From NCBI GenBank assembly GCA_024509075.1, contig JAKROC010000002.1:1-64000 (forward strand): DNA of 64,000 nt. Reading direction: 5' to 3'. Made by a program: the position numbers and the translations under genes. The stretch comes from Endozoicomonas sp. GTDB taxonomy: Bacteria; Pseudomonadota; Gammaproteobacteria; Pseudomonadales; Endozoicomonadaceae. The notes beneath the pieces are model-generated. The model saw nothing but the letters and a program-made list of their open reading frames with translations, ran no database searches and was not told where the DNA came from. This document shows positions 54,919 to 64,000 of this stretch, one piece after another (position 1 is the stretch's first letter; the number at the start of each line of letters is the position of its first letter).

Positions 54919-57900
54919 TGTTCGACTTCCTCCAGACAGGCAAAGGCAGGGGCCAGGATAAGGTCAGCCAGACTGATCATTTCAGTTAATACTGGCTCCA
55001 GTTCCGGGTAGACCCGCTGGATGTAGTCATCGCTGTTCTCACCAGTGGTATGGAAGTTGTCACCGGCAAAGGTCTTGACAGCAGTCTCGATGGCTGCGTC
55101 GGAATTTTCGTGCGGGTCAGCGCTGAGCCAGCTATAAGCGGTCTGGGGGAACCAGGGCAGGGGGATATTCTGCCCCAGATGGTAATAATAAATCAGCGTG
55201 GCCAGGTGCTCTCTGGCCTGCGTCTTGTTGACCACGGGTAAACGCCTCTGATGATCCAGGTCATAAATATGGGTCGGCACCGGATTGTCACCGAGGCACT
55301 GGCAGAGGTGTTCAAGCCAGCTTTTGATCAGGTCTTTACCTTTGAAGCGAGCCGGTCGGTAACGCAGCATGGCTGATTGGCTGAAGCCTTTCAGCCAGCC
55401 GGTCAGTTGCACACTGCCCTCTGACAACTGTGGGTGAGTGATGGTGAGCTTTACTTCTCGATCTGGATTGGCGTTTTCAAGCTGAGGTCGAAGTCTGTCG
55501 GCCAGCGGTTGCAAGGCGCTGATTTGTTCATCGAGCAGTAGTTGACCAAAGGCACGGTGGGGCAGTTCACCGGTGGATTGCAGGCGCTGGTTGAATTGCT
55601 CCTGCCTGATCAACGCGTCCAGTAACTGGGTTTTTAACTGGTAGTTTTCCAGTGCGTCCAAAGCGAAGGTCTCTGTCTCTGCCAGAGTGAGATCCTGGTT
55701 GGAGAAGTAGACCTTCAACCGGCGGTTGAAAAAGTAACGGCAGGGGTTAGCGTAGAAGCGCAGCAGTTCAGCCAGTTCAACTTCATCCAGTTTGATGCCC
55801 TCCAGTCTGGGCAGGTGCTCCGTGAAAAAGGGCCGTGGCGGTTCGCTTTCGCGTGCTGCGGCTGGCAGCCACTCCTTGATAAAGCTGCCTGGTGCATTGC
55901 TGAGAAAATTTTGTCGGCTGAACGGTTGCAGGGTGTGTTCGGTTATTAGCTGTTTCGGTTTCAGGCCGAAGCCCTGTTCGCAGTAATTGAGCAGTTCAGT
56001 CACCAGTACTGAGGGAATCCGTTCACTGTTGTCCTGAATCCGCCGCCCGACAAAGCTGATGTAGAACGTGTCCTGAGCCGAGAGCAGTGCTTCGAGGAAC
56101 AAGTAACGGTCGTCCACCCGGCGTGAACGGTCACCCCGGCGGCTGTGCCTGGCGATCAGGTCAAAACCGGCCGGAGCGATGCTGCGAGGGTAAGCACCAT
56201 CATTCATGCCCAGCAGGCAGACGACGCGAAAAGGGATGGAACGCATGGGCATCAGGGTGCAAAAGTTGACCTGTCCAGCAAGAAACCGCTGGCTGCTGCG
56301 CTGATGGGTAAGACGTTCATTCAGGTAGCTGATAAAAACACTGCGGGACAGCGGCCGGTCAAAACCGGCTTGTTGTAACTGCTCGTAAAGTTGGGCGACG
56401 GTGTCACGCACCAGCCCCAAGGCGGCTTCATCCTCTTCTGAGTCAGTGAGGAAAAAACGCTCCAGCAGTTGTCCGGTAAACTGAACCCACTGATCTATGG
56501 TGCGGCCCTCTTCCAGCTCCCTGGTCAGCTGTTCTGCACCGTTGATAAAGCTGGCCAGTTGACCTGCCAATGCTGCCGTCATGCCTTGGGCAGCGTCCAG
56601 CGGCAGAATGCCGTGGTAAACGCCAGCGCTTTCTGGCATGGCATACCCGAGCAGCATCCTGCGAATGCCAAACAGCCAGGAGTTGGCCTCTAATTCAGGC
56701 AGGTCAAACTTGCCCTGATGTTCCGGAGTCAGGCCCCAGCGGATGCCAGACTCGTGAACCCATTGGCGCAGAATATCCAGGTCGGCAAAATCCAGCCTGA
56801 AGCGCCGTTGTATGGCCGGTACCTCCAGCAGTTCCATCAACTCCGGGGCTGAGCAGCGGCTTTTGTCCAGCTCCAGCAGCCTGAGGAAGGCAGACAGGAC
56901 TGGGTGTTCGCTCTTGGCGCTGATGTCTGAGATGGCGAAGGGAATACGACGGTGGTCATCAGTGCTGCCGAATACCGCCTGAATCCACGGAGCGTAGCTG
57001 TCGATATCCGGCAGCATGATAACAATGTCTTTCGGGGTCAGTGTTGCATCCTGGTCGAACATGGCCAGCAGGTGGTCGTAGAGCACCTCCACCTCACGCA
57101 GTGGGCTGTGGCAGCGGTGAAACTGTAAGGACGAGTCGTGGCTTCTGGGGGTTGGCAATGTGGTTTGGTCGTGTAGTTCAAAAATATCTTTCTGGATGGT
57201 GCCAAGCAGGTTGTCCCTGTGGTCGCTGACGAACACGTCAATATCAAAGGCGTCCAGACTGTGCAGTTGGTGGAAGTAGTCTCGCCCCAGTTTGCCCATG
57301 GAGCCAAGCAATGGATTGCCAATGGTGTCCAGATCGTCAAATGCGCCCAGAGTATCGGGATTGAGCCTCGCCTTGTTGAACCAGTTTTTGCCACCTTCCC
57401 CGGTTCGCTGTCGATCCAGCAGTTTGCGTGCGGCTAGTTTGCGCAGATACTTTGGATCCCGCTCATCACCCCAGTAGTGCTGGCATGGGTTGGTGACCAT
57501 CAGGTGGACATCGCAGCGGCTGGCCAATGCTTCGAGCGATTCGACAAAGTGAGGTGGCAAAGCGGAAATGCCAAAGACAAATAACCTTTCCGGCAGTTGA
57601 GCGTGCTGACTGCCTTCGGTAATGGCTTGCAAAAAACGTTGGTGCATATTGGCCCGATGCCAGGGCGACTGACCTAGCTCAGCGGTTTTGGCCACCAGTG
57701 CGCGCCACAATCTGGGTTGCCAGGGCTGGTCTGCAGTGATGCCGGTGGGGTCAAGCCCCTGCTCCCAGTGGTTAATCCAGTCGGGTCGATAAACCAGGTA
57801 CTGATCGAAGATGTCGGCAATTCTGCCGGACAGTTGGAATTTGCGGATGTCGTCGGCATCGCCAGCCAAGTACTGGTCAAGGGTGCTGAAGTCCGGATCA

Positions 57901-58211
57901 TGTTTGAGGGCGTCCAGCAAGTCCATAAGCTTCCAGGTCATGGACTCCTTGTTGAAGGCCGAACGACGGGGAACATCCGGCAACACCTGGGTGTATATTT
58001 GCCAGAGGAAACTGGCTGGCAGTGGAAAGCTGATGCCGGCAGCAATGCCCAGCTTCTGAGCCAGAGCCAGGCGTAACCATTGGGCCATGCCGGGGCTTTC
58101 TACCAGAACGTGCTCATCGGTCAACGGGTTGGCTGGCGGACTCTGGTGCAATAGCTCTGCAAGGAGGTCTTTCAGAACGTCCAGATGGTTAGAATGGTAA
58201 ATGGTCAGCAC
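54915..58211 (-). CDS. recC: Exonuclease V gamma subunit RecC
   Basis: 1098 residues (E. coli 1122). RecC splits DNA strands and recognises Chi; it is helicase-like but lacks an active ATPase. The sequence opens LTIYHSNHLDVLKDLLAEL, then VESPGMAQWLRLALAQKLG, typical of the family, and HLMVTNPCQHYWGD. The ptr protease gene that separates recC from recB in enterobacteria is absent; recC, recB and recD follow each other with overlaps. First gene of the operon. Confidence 0.95.
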   Translation of the reverse strand: MLTIYHSNHLDVLKDLLAELLHQSPPANPLTDEHVLVESPGMAQWLRLALAQKLGIAAGISFPLPASFLWQIYTQVLPDVPRRSAFNKESMTWKLMDLLDALKHDPDFSTLDQYLAGDADDIRKFQLSGRIADIFDQYLVYRPDWINHWEQGLDPTGITADQPWQPRLWRALVAKTAELGQSPWHRANMHQRFLQAITEGSQHAQLPERLFVFGISALPPHFVESLEALASRCDVHLMVTNPCQHYWGDERDPKYLRKLAARKLLDRQRTGEGGKNWFNKARLNPDTLGAFDDLDTIGNPLLGSMGKLGRDYFHQLHSLDAFDIDVFVSDHRDNLLGTIQKDIFELHDQTTLPTPRSHDSSLQFHRCHSPLREVEVLYDHLLAMFDQDATLTPKDIVIMLPDIDSYAPWIQAVFGSTDDHRRIPFAISDISAKSEHPVLSAFLRLLELDKSRCSAPELMELLEVPAIQRRFRLDFADLDILRQWVHESGIRWGLTPEHQGKFDLPELEANSWLFGIRRMLLGYAMPESAGVYHGILPLDAAQGMTAALAGQLASFINGAEQLTRELEEGRTIDQWVQFTGQLLERFFLTDSEEDEAALGLVRDTVAQLYEQLQQAGFDRPLSRSVFISYLNERLTHQRSSQRFLAGQVNFCTLMPMRSIPFRVVCLLGMNDGAYPRSIAPAGFDLIARHSRRGDRSRRVDDRYLFLEALLSAQDTFYISFVGRRIQDNSERIPSVLVTELLNYCEQGFGLKPKQLITEHTLQPFSRQNFLSNAPGSFIKEWLPAAARESEPPRPFFTEHLPRLEGIKLDEVELAELLRFYANPCRYFFNRRLKVYFSNQDLTLAETETFALDALENYQLKTQLLDALIRQEQFNQRLQSTGELPHRAFGQLLLDEQISALQPLADRLRPQLENANPDREVKLTITHPQLSEGSVQLTGWLKGFSQSAMLRYRPARFKGKDLIKSWLEHLCQCLGDNPVPTHIYDLDHQRRLPVVNKTQAREHLATLIYYYHLGQNIPLPWFPQTAYSWLSADPHENSDAAIETAVKTFAGDNFHTTGENSDDYIQRVYPELEPVLTEMISLADLILAPAFACLEEVEQ

Positions 58212-58332
58212 GGGAAAGCGTCATCAGTGGCTGTTATCACTGGTGCTACTGTCGATGCAATTGCGTGTGCTGTCAACTTTGCGGGGGGGAGAGAGGGGAT
58301 CAGGCCATCGGGTGACAGCCTGATGGCGTGAT

Positions 58333-58614
58333 TCAGGCTTGTCCCCGGCGGACCATGTTGTTGAGCAGTTTGGATTTGGTTTTGTTCTGCTGATTTTTCT
58401 GCGGTTTGCCACTGTAGGAAGCGGCAATCTCCTGCTCGGCCTGTTGCAGCACTGCCATATCCGGGCTGGTTTTTTGTAAGAAGCGTTGGCCACAGCCTTC
58501 GTTGAGGTGCAGCTTTTTTTTCAGGATTTTCATTTCGGCCATTAAGGACTTGGCGCGAACGATGAGTTCCTTGCTGGTGGCGACTTGTCGAGTGATGAGG
58601 TTTTCAATTTCCAT
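58333..58614 (-). CDS. Small basic hypothetical protein
   Basis: 93 residues. Helical, Lys-rich (LITRQVATSKELIVRAKSLM, KNQQNKTKSKLLNNM), with a purine-rich AAGG before the start. No recognised family. It lies just upstream of recC in the same orientation (gap about 120 bases), so it could be co-transcribed. Divergent from the kinase gene. Confidence 0.5.
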   Translation of the reverse strand: MEIENLITRQVATSKELIVRAKSLMAEMKILKKKLHLNEGCGQRFLQKTSPDMAVLQQAEQEIAASYSGKPQKNQQNKTKSKLLNNMVRRGQA

Positions 58615-58748
58615 ACTTGCTGCCTTTATAGTTGTTTGTTCTGATAAATGTAGTAAAAAACCGAATTTTATCTTTTGTGTGTAGGTGATTGCCTGAATTC
58701 AGGTTATGATAACCGAGCCTCGCCGTTGTCCGTTTCCAAAAAAATATT

Positions 58749-61700
58749 ATGCATTTTTTTTCGAGCCTTGATTTACGTGTGTCAATGCTGAACCGCCTCT
58801 ATGTATTTGTGCTCTTTATTATCACCATGCTGCTTTATCTTGTGTCGGCGGAAGCTGGAGAGGCTGTCGGCCAGCAGGGAAAAGTCATTAAAATTGCCTA
58901 CTTCACCGACCAGTCTCCGTGGATGTACGAAAATGACGTTGGTCAACCGAAGGGACTGGCTTATGATCTCTGGAGCTACTGGTCCGGGAAAAACGGGACG
59001 CAGGTTGAATTTGTACCCACCACCTCTGAGCGCATTAAAGAGCAGTTGCTCAATGGTACGGTGGATATGCTTGCCTTTCTGCCATTCTCCGAGGTTGAGA
59101 AATACAAAGAGTTTGACACGGTCTCATTGTACACCTGCTCCCTCTGGATGCTGGTTCATAAAAAGTATGAACATTACTCCTTCGAGCAGTTAGTCAGGCA
59201 ACTGAAAATTGGCTACATTCCCGGCCTGGGCATGCGCAAGACACTGCAACAATTCAATGCCGGGGCCAGTCTTGTCAGCTTTGATTCATACCCTGACATG
59301 ATCAGGTTGTTTGAAGCCGGTGAACTTGATGCCGTTGTTGGTGGCGATGTCAGTTTGCATGAAGTAATCCAGCGCACTGGGCACGGGCATTCTTACCACC
59401 TGATCAAGGTGCCCGCCGAGCCGCTGGAGCTGGAATTTCTGGTGGCGCCCGGGCGGAAACAACTGCTGGAGGATATTCGTCACGGCCTGTTCAGAATTGT
59501 TGATTGGGAGCGAAACGGAGTTGTTGCCCACTGGATACAGACGACCTTTTCGGAAGAAAATAGTCTGGTGCTTGGTCTGGATCCTGATCTTTACCCCCTG
59601 TCATTTTTCAATGCCACAGGTAAGCCATCTGGGTTGTTTGCCGACATCTGGCGGCTCTGGTCTGAAAAGACTGGGCAGCCTATCCGTTTTGTGCCTGGAA
59701 ACACGGTAGAGAACCTTGAGAACCTCAAGCAGGGCGAGATTGATATTATTGCCTCACTGACGCCGACTGATCTGCGAAAAAATTATCTGACCTTTTCTGA
59801 ACCTTTTTACCGGCTGAAAACGAGTTTTTACTATCGCGCTGACAACCCTGTCGATCCCGCATTGGAATTGAGCGGCAAGCGTGTTGGCGCTTTGCTTGCC
59901 TCCAGTCAGCAGGAGTTCATTGCCAGGCACTTGCCAGAAACCGTCGGCGTCGCTTATGACCATCCTGCAAAAATGATGGATGGGCTGCTCAATGGAGACA
60001 TTGATGCGTTTATGTCTGAGTCCGATGTTGCTCAGGCTGATATCAGCCGTGGAGAGCTTGACGGAGAGATTGTTCGCAGCGACCAGTTTGTGCTCAGCGA
60101 GCCGGTATCCGCAGCAACCCTGAATAAGGACAAGGGCTGGTTACAGCCTCTGATTAACAAGGGGTTTAGCGATATCTCGTTGCTGGAGCGCTGGGAAATT
60201 GAGGAGCACTGGATTGCCAAGCCTGAGGAACGCTATTTTAACAAAAATCTGGCTGCCGTTGAGTTGACAGAGCAAGAGCGAAAATGGCTGGATGAACATC
60301 CAAAGCTCGAAGTGCTCATTGATGCCAACAAAGCACCATTTTCGTTCATGGACAGGGGGCTGCCGCGCGGGATGGCCGTGGACTACTTACGCCTGATCAG
60401 TGACCGTTTAGGCGTTACCTTCACGTTTGTTGAGGCAGATCCCTGGGCTGAGGGCCTGGCCAAGGCCTATCGTCAAGGGGTGGACATTGTCGGTATGTTA
60501 CAGCCTACTGCGGCCAGGCACCATTTTCTCGAGTTTACGCCTGCGATAGTTGACGTGCCTGCCGTGATCCTGACGCGCAGTTCTGAGCGGGCCATTCGCA
60601 GCGGCAGCCATTTGCAGGGAAAAAGTGTCGGCTTTGTTACCGGTTACGTGGATTACTCCATGTTACGTCAGAAGTACCCGACCGTTCATTTTGTCCCCGT
60701 TGCAAATGTTGCCGATGGCTTGCAGCAGGTCGCCAGCGGTGGCCTGGACGCTATGATCGCCAACCTGGCCTCAGCCAGCCATACCATAGACGAACTGAAA
60801 ATCACCAGTCTGCACATTATTGGCGAGGCGGGTTTTGATTATCAGTTCAGCATTGCCTCACGCAATGATGAGCCGGTGTTGGCATCCATTTTGACCAAGG
60901 CTGTGGCCAGTATCACCCCTGAAGACCGATCTGAGGTTGAAAGCACATGGTTGAAATACAAGGCAAACATTTGGTGGCAGCCTAACAAAGAGGTGTTCAC
61001 CGCGCTTGTGCTGCTGCTGGTGGTATTGATCATGATTGTCTACTGGAACCGTCGTTTAACCATGGAGATTAACGACCGGGAGAAGGCTGAGGAAGGGCTT
61101 CGCGTGCGCTCTGAGCTAGACCGGCTGATGAGCGATATATCCAGAACCTTTATGGATCGGCCGGTACACGAAGCGACAGAGCATCTGCTCAGTGAGCTGG
61201 GCAATTACCTGCAGGCCGAGTCGGTGTGTATTTTTTCCTGGACCTCCAAAACCCGGATTGAGCACTACTGGACGCAGCGCAAAACCAGTGATCTGCAAGG
61301 GTGTGAAGCGCTGTTTAATCACGACTTTTCCAAAGCATGTGGCAAGATCAAGTTAGATCAGGTCAATGTGCTGATTCGCGATGAGGTAGAACAAAAAGGT
61401 GACCGGGAGGGGGTTGCTATTCTTGATCGGCTGGCCATTACCAATGCGCTTTACACACCGATTATTTTGTTTGGTCGGGTAGTCGGCGGCGTTGGCCTGA
61501 TCAATGTTCCGGACAAGTATCAGGTCTTCGTTCAGGAGATGGACTTGTTGTGGCGCATGGGCAAGCTGGTGGCCGTGGCCCGGGACCGGCAAAAAGCCGA
61601 AGATGCCCTGCGCCAGAGTGAAGAGCGTTACCAGCTGGCCATGGATGCAGCTTCTGATGGTCTGTGGGACTGGGATGTCCCTCGGGATCTGATGTACCTC

Positions 61701-64000
61701 AGTCCCCGCTACCAGACCATGCTTGGCTACCAGCCAGGTGAGCTGATGCACACCATCAGTGCCTGGCGGAGCCTTTTGCACCCACAGGACAAGATGATGG
61801 CCATTGAGTTCTGGGAGCAACAACTGGCCGGTTCAGACCAGTCGTTCCAGTTTGTTTATCGCTTGCGTTGCAATGATGGCAGTTACGCTACGGTGCGCAG
61901 TAAGGGCAAGGTGGTGTTCAGGGACGAGCAAGGCAGACCTATGCGGGTTATTGGTACTATGGTTGATATCACCCAGCAGATTGAACGGGAGCGAGAGCTG
62001 TCCATGGCTCGTTTCTCTCTTGACAGTGCGGGTGATCATATTCACTGGTTCCGCCGTGACGGGTACCACAAGTATGTTAACGAGTCTGCCTGCAAGGCGC
62101 TGGGATACACTCACGAAGAGTTGATGAGCATGTCGATTATGGACATTAACCCGGCTATCACCCAAAGCTCGTGGAGTAAACTGTGGGCGCAACTGAAACT
62201 GCGCAAGGGGATGACATACGAAACATTGCGCAAGACGGCTGATGGCTCTGTGTTCCCGGTGGAAATCACGGCAAATTACACGGAGTATGAGGGGGATGGT
62301 TATCTCTTTGCCTCCGGGCGTAACATTACTGATCGTAAACAGAGCGAAGATGCCCTGTACAAGGCTAAGGAGCTGGCAGATCAGGCCAATCAGGCGAAGA
62401 GTGATTTTCTGGCCAATATGAGCCACGAGATTCGCACACCCATGAATGCCATTATTGGTTTGAGTTACCTGGTGCAGGAGACTCGTCTCTCCCATCAGCA
62501 AAGAGACTACATAGGCAAGATACAGACCTCAGCCCACGATCTGCTGGGTATCATCAATGATATTCTGGATTTCTCCAAGATAGAGGCTGGTAAGCTCACC
62601 ATGGAAAACATTGAGTTTGATCTGGAGGGCGTTTTTGAGAATGTCTATAACCTGTGCATCATCAAGGCTCGGGAAAAAAAACTTGCATTTACTTATGACA
62701 TCGCCCCAGACGTCCCAAGACATCTGAAGGGTGATCCCCTGCGCCTTGGGCAGATACTTATTAATCTGACCCACAATGCTCTCAAATTCACCAGCCAGGG
62801 AAAGGTCAGTATCAAGGTGGAGCTGGTCAGTAACGAACATGAAGTGTCCCGTTTGAAGTTTGTCGTGGCTGATACCGGCATTGGCATCAGTAAACAGCAG
62901 CAAACCAAACTGTTTCAGTCGTTTTCCCAGGTTGATGGCTCGACAACGCGCAAGTTTGGTGGCACCGGACTTGGATTGGCCATCTCCAAGAATCTGGTGC
63001 AGTTGATGCGTGGAGATATTGCTGTGGATTCTGAACTGGGGCTTGGCAGTACTTTTCAATTCACCGTTGAGCTGGGCACTGCCCCGCATGACTGGCAGCC
63101 AAAGCGGTCGCTGGAAGGGGTGGCCGTGCTGGTGGTTGATGACGACGCCAGTGACCGGCAAGTGTTGGTCAGTCAATTGCAAAAGGCCAGATGCGTGACT
63201 TGGGAAAGAGAATGCCCTGATGAGGTACTGGCGTTGCTGACTGAGAAAAACAGCAGCGAGGCTCAGGCCATTGACCTGGTTCTGCTGGACTGGCGTATGC
63301 CAGAAATCGAAGGCATTGAACTGGCCGAGAAAATCCTGCAGCTCAATCTTGCTGTAGTGCCAAAACTGGTTATGGTATCGGCCTACGGGCGGGAAGAAGT
63401 AATGACCAGGGCCAGTGCAACAGTGGATACTTTTTTGATCAAACCGGTGAATCCCTCGGTGCTGGTAGAGACAATCGCCTGCCTGGTTAAACCTCATGAA
63501 AAGCCTCCGAAAGCTACCATGATGGCCGGTGAGTCTCTGCTGGTTGACATACCCAAGGGTCGAGTATTGCTGGTTGAGGATAATGAAATTAACCGTCAGG
63601 TTGCTCGTGAGCTACTGGAACGCATGGGGCTTGAGGTGGTGATGGCGACCAACGGTGCCGAAGCGGTGAAAATACTCAGGAAGGAAGATTATGACCTGGT
63701 GTTTATGGATATCCAGATGCCGGAGATGGACGGTTATCAGGCTACTCGTGTGATCAGGGACAGTCTGCACAAGGATAAACTGATTATCATCGCCATGACC
63801 GCCCACGCCATGGCTGGTGATCGCGAGCGCTGCCTGCAGGTCGGGATGAACGATCATATTGCCAAGCCGCTCAGTCCTGAGGCACTCAGGCAAATGGTGT
63901 GCCACTGGCTGCAAGTTGGTGAAACCGATGTTCACCAATGCGTCACTCTTGAGTCTACTGGATACAACTCTTCCTCACTGCAGTTGCCTGGCATTGATGT
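58749..64000 (+). CDS. Hybrid histidine kinase with three periplasmic binding domains, 3' partial
   Basis: Open from ATG 58749 to the right edge, more than 1,750 residues. A signal/membrane segment (about 17-33) precedes three consecutive SBP3/HisJ-type domains (about 43-250, 270-495 and 510-735; each has the typical GLAYDL, GLFADIW or GMAVDY motif). A membrane segment (about 750-768), GAF-like domain, two PAS domains, a HisKA with H1226 (SHEIRTP), ATPase, receiver with D1514 (VLLDWRMPE), and a second receiver with D1654 ([11 protein letters not shown]) follow. BvgS/EvgS-type sensors usually have one or two such binding domains. A C-terminal Hpt is expected beyond the window. Confidence 0.88.
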   Translation, partial: MHFFSSLDLRVSMLNRLYVFVLFIITMLLYLVSAEAGEAVGQQGKVIKIAYFTDQSPWMYENDVGQPKGLAYDLWSYWSGKNGTQVEFVPTTSERIKEQLLNGTVDMLAFLPFSEVEKYKEFDTVSLYTCSLWMLVHKKYEHYSFEQLVRQLKIGYIPGLGMRKTLQQFNAGASLVSFDSYPDMIRLFEAGELDAVVGGDVSLHEVIQRTGHGHSYHLIKVPAEPLELEFLVAPGRKQLLEDIRHGLFRIVDWERNGVVAHWIQTTFSEENSLVLGLDPDLYPLSFFNATGKPSGLFADIWRLWSEKTGQPIRFVPGNTVENLENLKQGEIDIIASLTPTDLRKNYLTFSEPFYRLKTSFYYRADNPVDPALELSGKRVGALLASSQQEFIARHLPETVGVAYDHPAKMMDGLLNGDIDAFMSESDVAQADISRGELDGEIVRSDQFVLSEPVSAATLNKDKGWLQPLINKGFSDISLLERWEIEEHWIAKPEERYFNKNLAAVELTEQERKWLDEHPKLEVLIDANKAPFSFMDRGLPRGMAVDYLRLISDRLGVTFTFVEADPWAEGLAKAYRQGVDIVGMLQPTAARHHFLEFTPAIVDVPAVILTRSSERAIRSGSHLQGKSVGFVTGYVDYSMLRQKYPTVHFVPVANVADGLQQVASGGLDAMIANLASASHTIDELKITSLHIIGEAGFDYQFSIASRNDEPVLASILTKAVASITPEDRSEVESTWLKYKANIWWQPNKEVFTALVLLLVVLIMIVYWNRRLTMEINDREKAEEGLRVRSELDRLMSDISRTFMDRPVHEATEHLLSELGNYLQAESVCIFSWTSKTRIEHYWTQRKTSDLQGCEALFNHDFSKACGKIKLDQVNVLIRDEVEQKGDREGVAILDRLAITNALYTPIILFGRVVGGVGLINVPDKYQVFVQEMDLLWRMGKLVAVARDRQKAEDALRQSEERYQLAMDAASDGLWDWDVPRDLMYLSPRYQTMLGYQPGELMHTISAWRSLLHPQDKMMAIEFWEQQLAGSDQSFQFVYRLRCNDGSYATVRSKGKVVFRDEQGRPMRVIGTMVDITQQIERERELSMARFSLDSAGDHIHWFRRDGYHKYVNESACKALGYTHEELMSMSIMDINPAITQSSWSKLWAQLKLRKGMTYETLRKTADGSVFPVEITANYTEYEGDGYLFASGRNITDRKQSEDALYKAKELADQANQAKSDFLANMSHEIRTPMNAIIGLSYLVQETRLSHQQRDYIGKIQTSAHDLLGIINDILDFSKIEAGKLTMENIEFDLEGVFENVYNLCIIKAREKKLAFTYDIAPDVPRHLKGDPLRLGQILINLTHNALKFTSQGKVSIKVELVSNEHEVSRLKFVVADTGIGISKQQQTKLFQSFSQVDGSTTRKFGGTGLGLAISKNLVQLMRGDIAVDSELGLGSTFQFTVELGTAPHDWQPKRSLEGVAVLVVDDDASDRQVLVSQLQKARCVTWERECPDEVLALLTEKNSSEAQAIDLVLLDWRMPEIEGIELAEKILQLNLAVVPKLVMVSAYGREEVMTRASATVDTFLIKPVNPSVLVETIACLVKPHEKPPKATMMAGESLLVDIPKGRVLLVEDNEINRQVARELLERMGLEVVMATNGAEAVKILRKEDYDLVFMDIQMPEMDGYQATRVIRDSLHKDKLIIIAMTAHAMAGDRERCLQVGMNDHIAKPLSPEALRQMVCHWLQVGETDVHQCVTLESTGYNSSSLQLPGID

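Overview
The window has two parts. Bases 1 to about 30,576 are most of a tailed-phage prophage. Its left end, with the start of the first gene and probably the integrase and intact tRNA, lies outside the window. Bases 30,577 to 64,000 are ordinary chromosome of a gammaproteobacterium. The host set (purE-purK, yjeH, fabV, nupC, HU, uspE, recC-recB-recD, a BvgS/EvgS-type hybrid kinase), a secreted pepsin-family protease and many dispersed short repeats would suit a marine, animal-associated member of Oceanospirillales such as Endozoicomonas. That genus is an inference, not proven by the sequence.

Prophage layout: replication genes on the + strand (DUF927-type primase/helicase, then a membrane protein with a winged-helix tail); a leftward block with an ArdA antirestriction protein and three small genes; a divergent control region (4,724-5,287) with GCTAT palindromes and an inverted array of TGGGGCA-like motifs; then one long rightward late operon: small terminase, a 47-residue protein, large terminase, portal, an AT-rich zinc-ribbon/DUF669 cargo gene, a lipoprotein, an M15 endolysin, scaffold, major capsid, adaptor, fibre and collar proteins, a propeller-like protein with Big_2 domains, and a set of likely internal/ejection proteins ending in one very large protein. 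No sheath, tube or tape-measure gene is visible, so a podovirus-like virion is likely. The large protein is split by a run of ten G; one G fewer would join the two frames into about 2,053 residues. The right end has spaced GGACATAA direct repeats and a 3' tRNA fragment, interpreted as arm-type sites and attR.

Host part: purEK; an amino-acid exporter; a periplasmic protein; fabV plus a hypothetical; a secreted Ntn hydrolase; a decayed thiolase joined by deletion to an enoyl-CoA hydratase remnant; nupC; an XRE regulator; HU; UspE; pepsin-like protease; dCMP deaminase; a dicarboxylate/amino-acid symporter; two unrecognised proteins; recCBD; and a hybrid histidine kinase with three periplasmic binding domains that runs off the right edge.

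The strongest unexplained patterns are: seven-base-period repeats, found in both phage and host and often folded as hairpins (two of the three hairpins around scaffold and capsid show this period); a palindromic interspersed element in two inverted copies with a compensatory base change in its hairpin; the G10 switch-like tract; and the motif array next to ardA.
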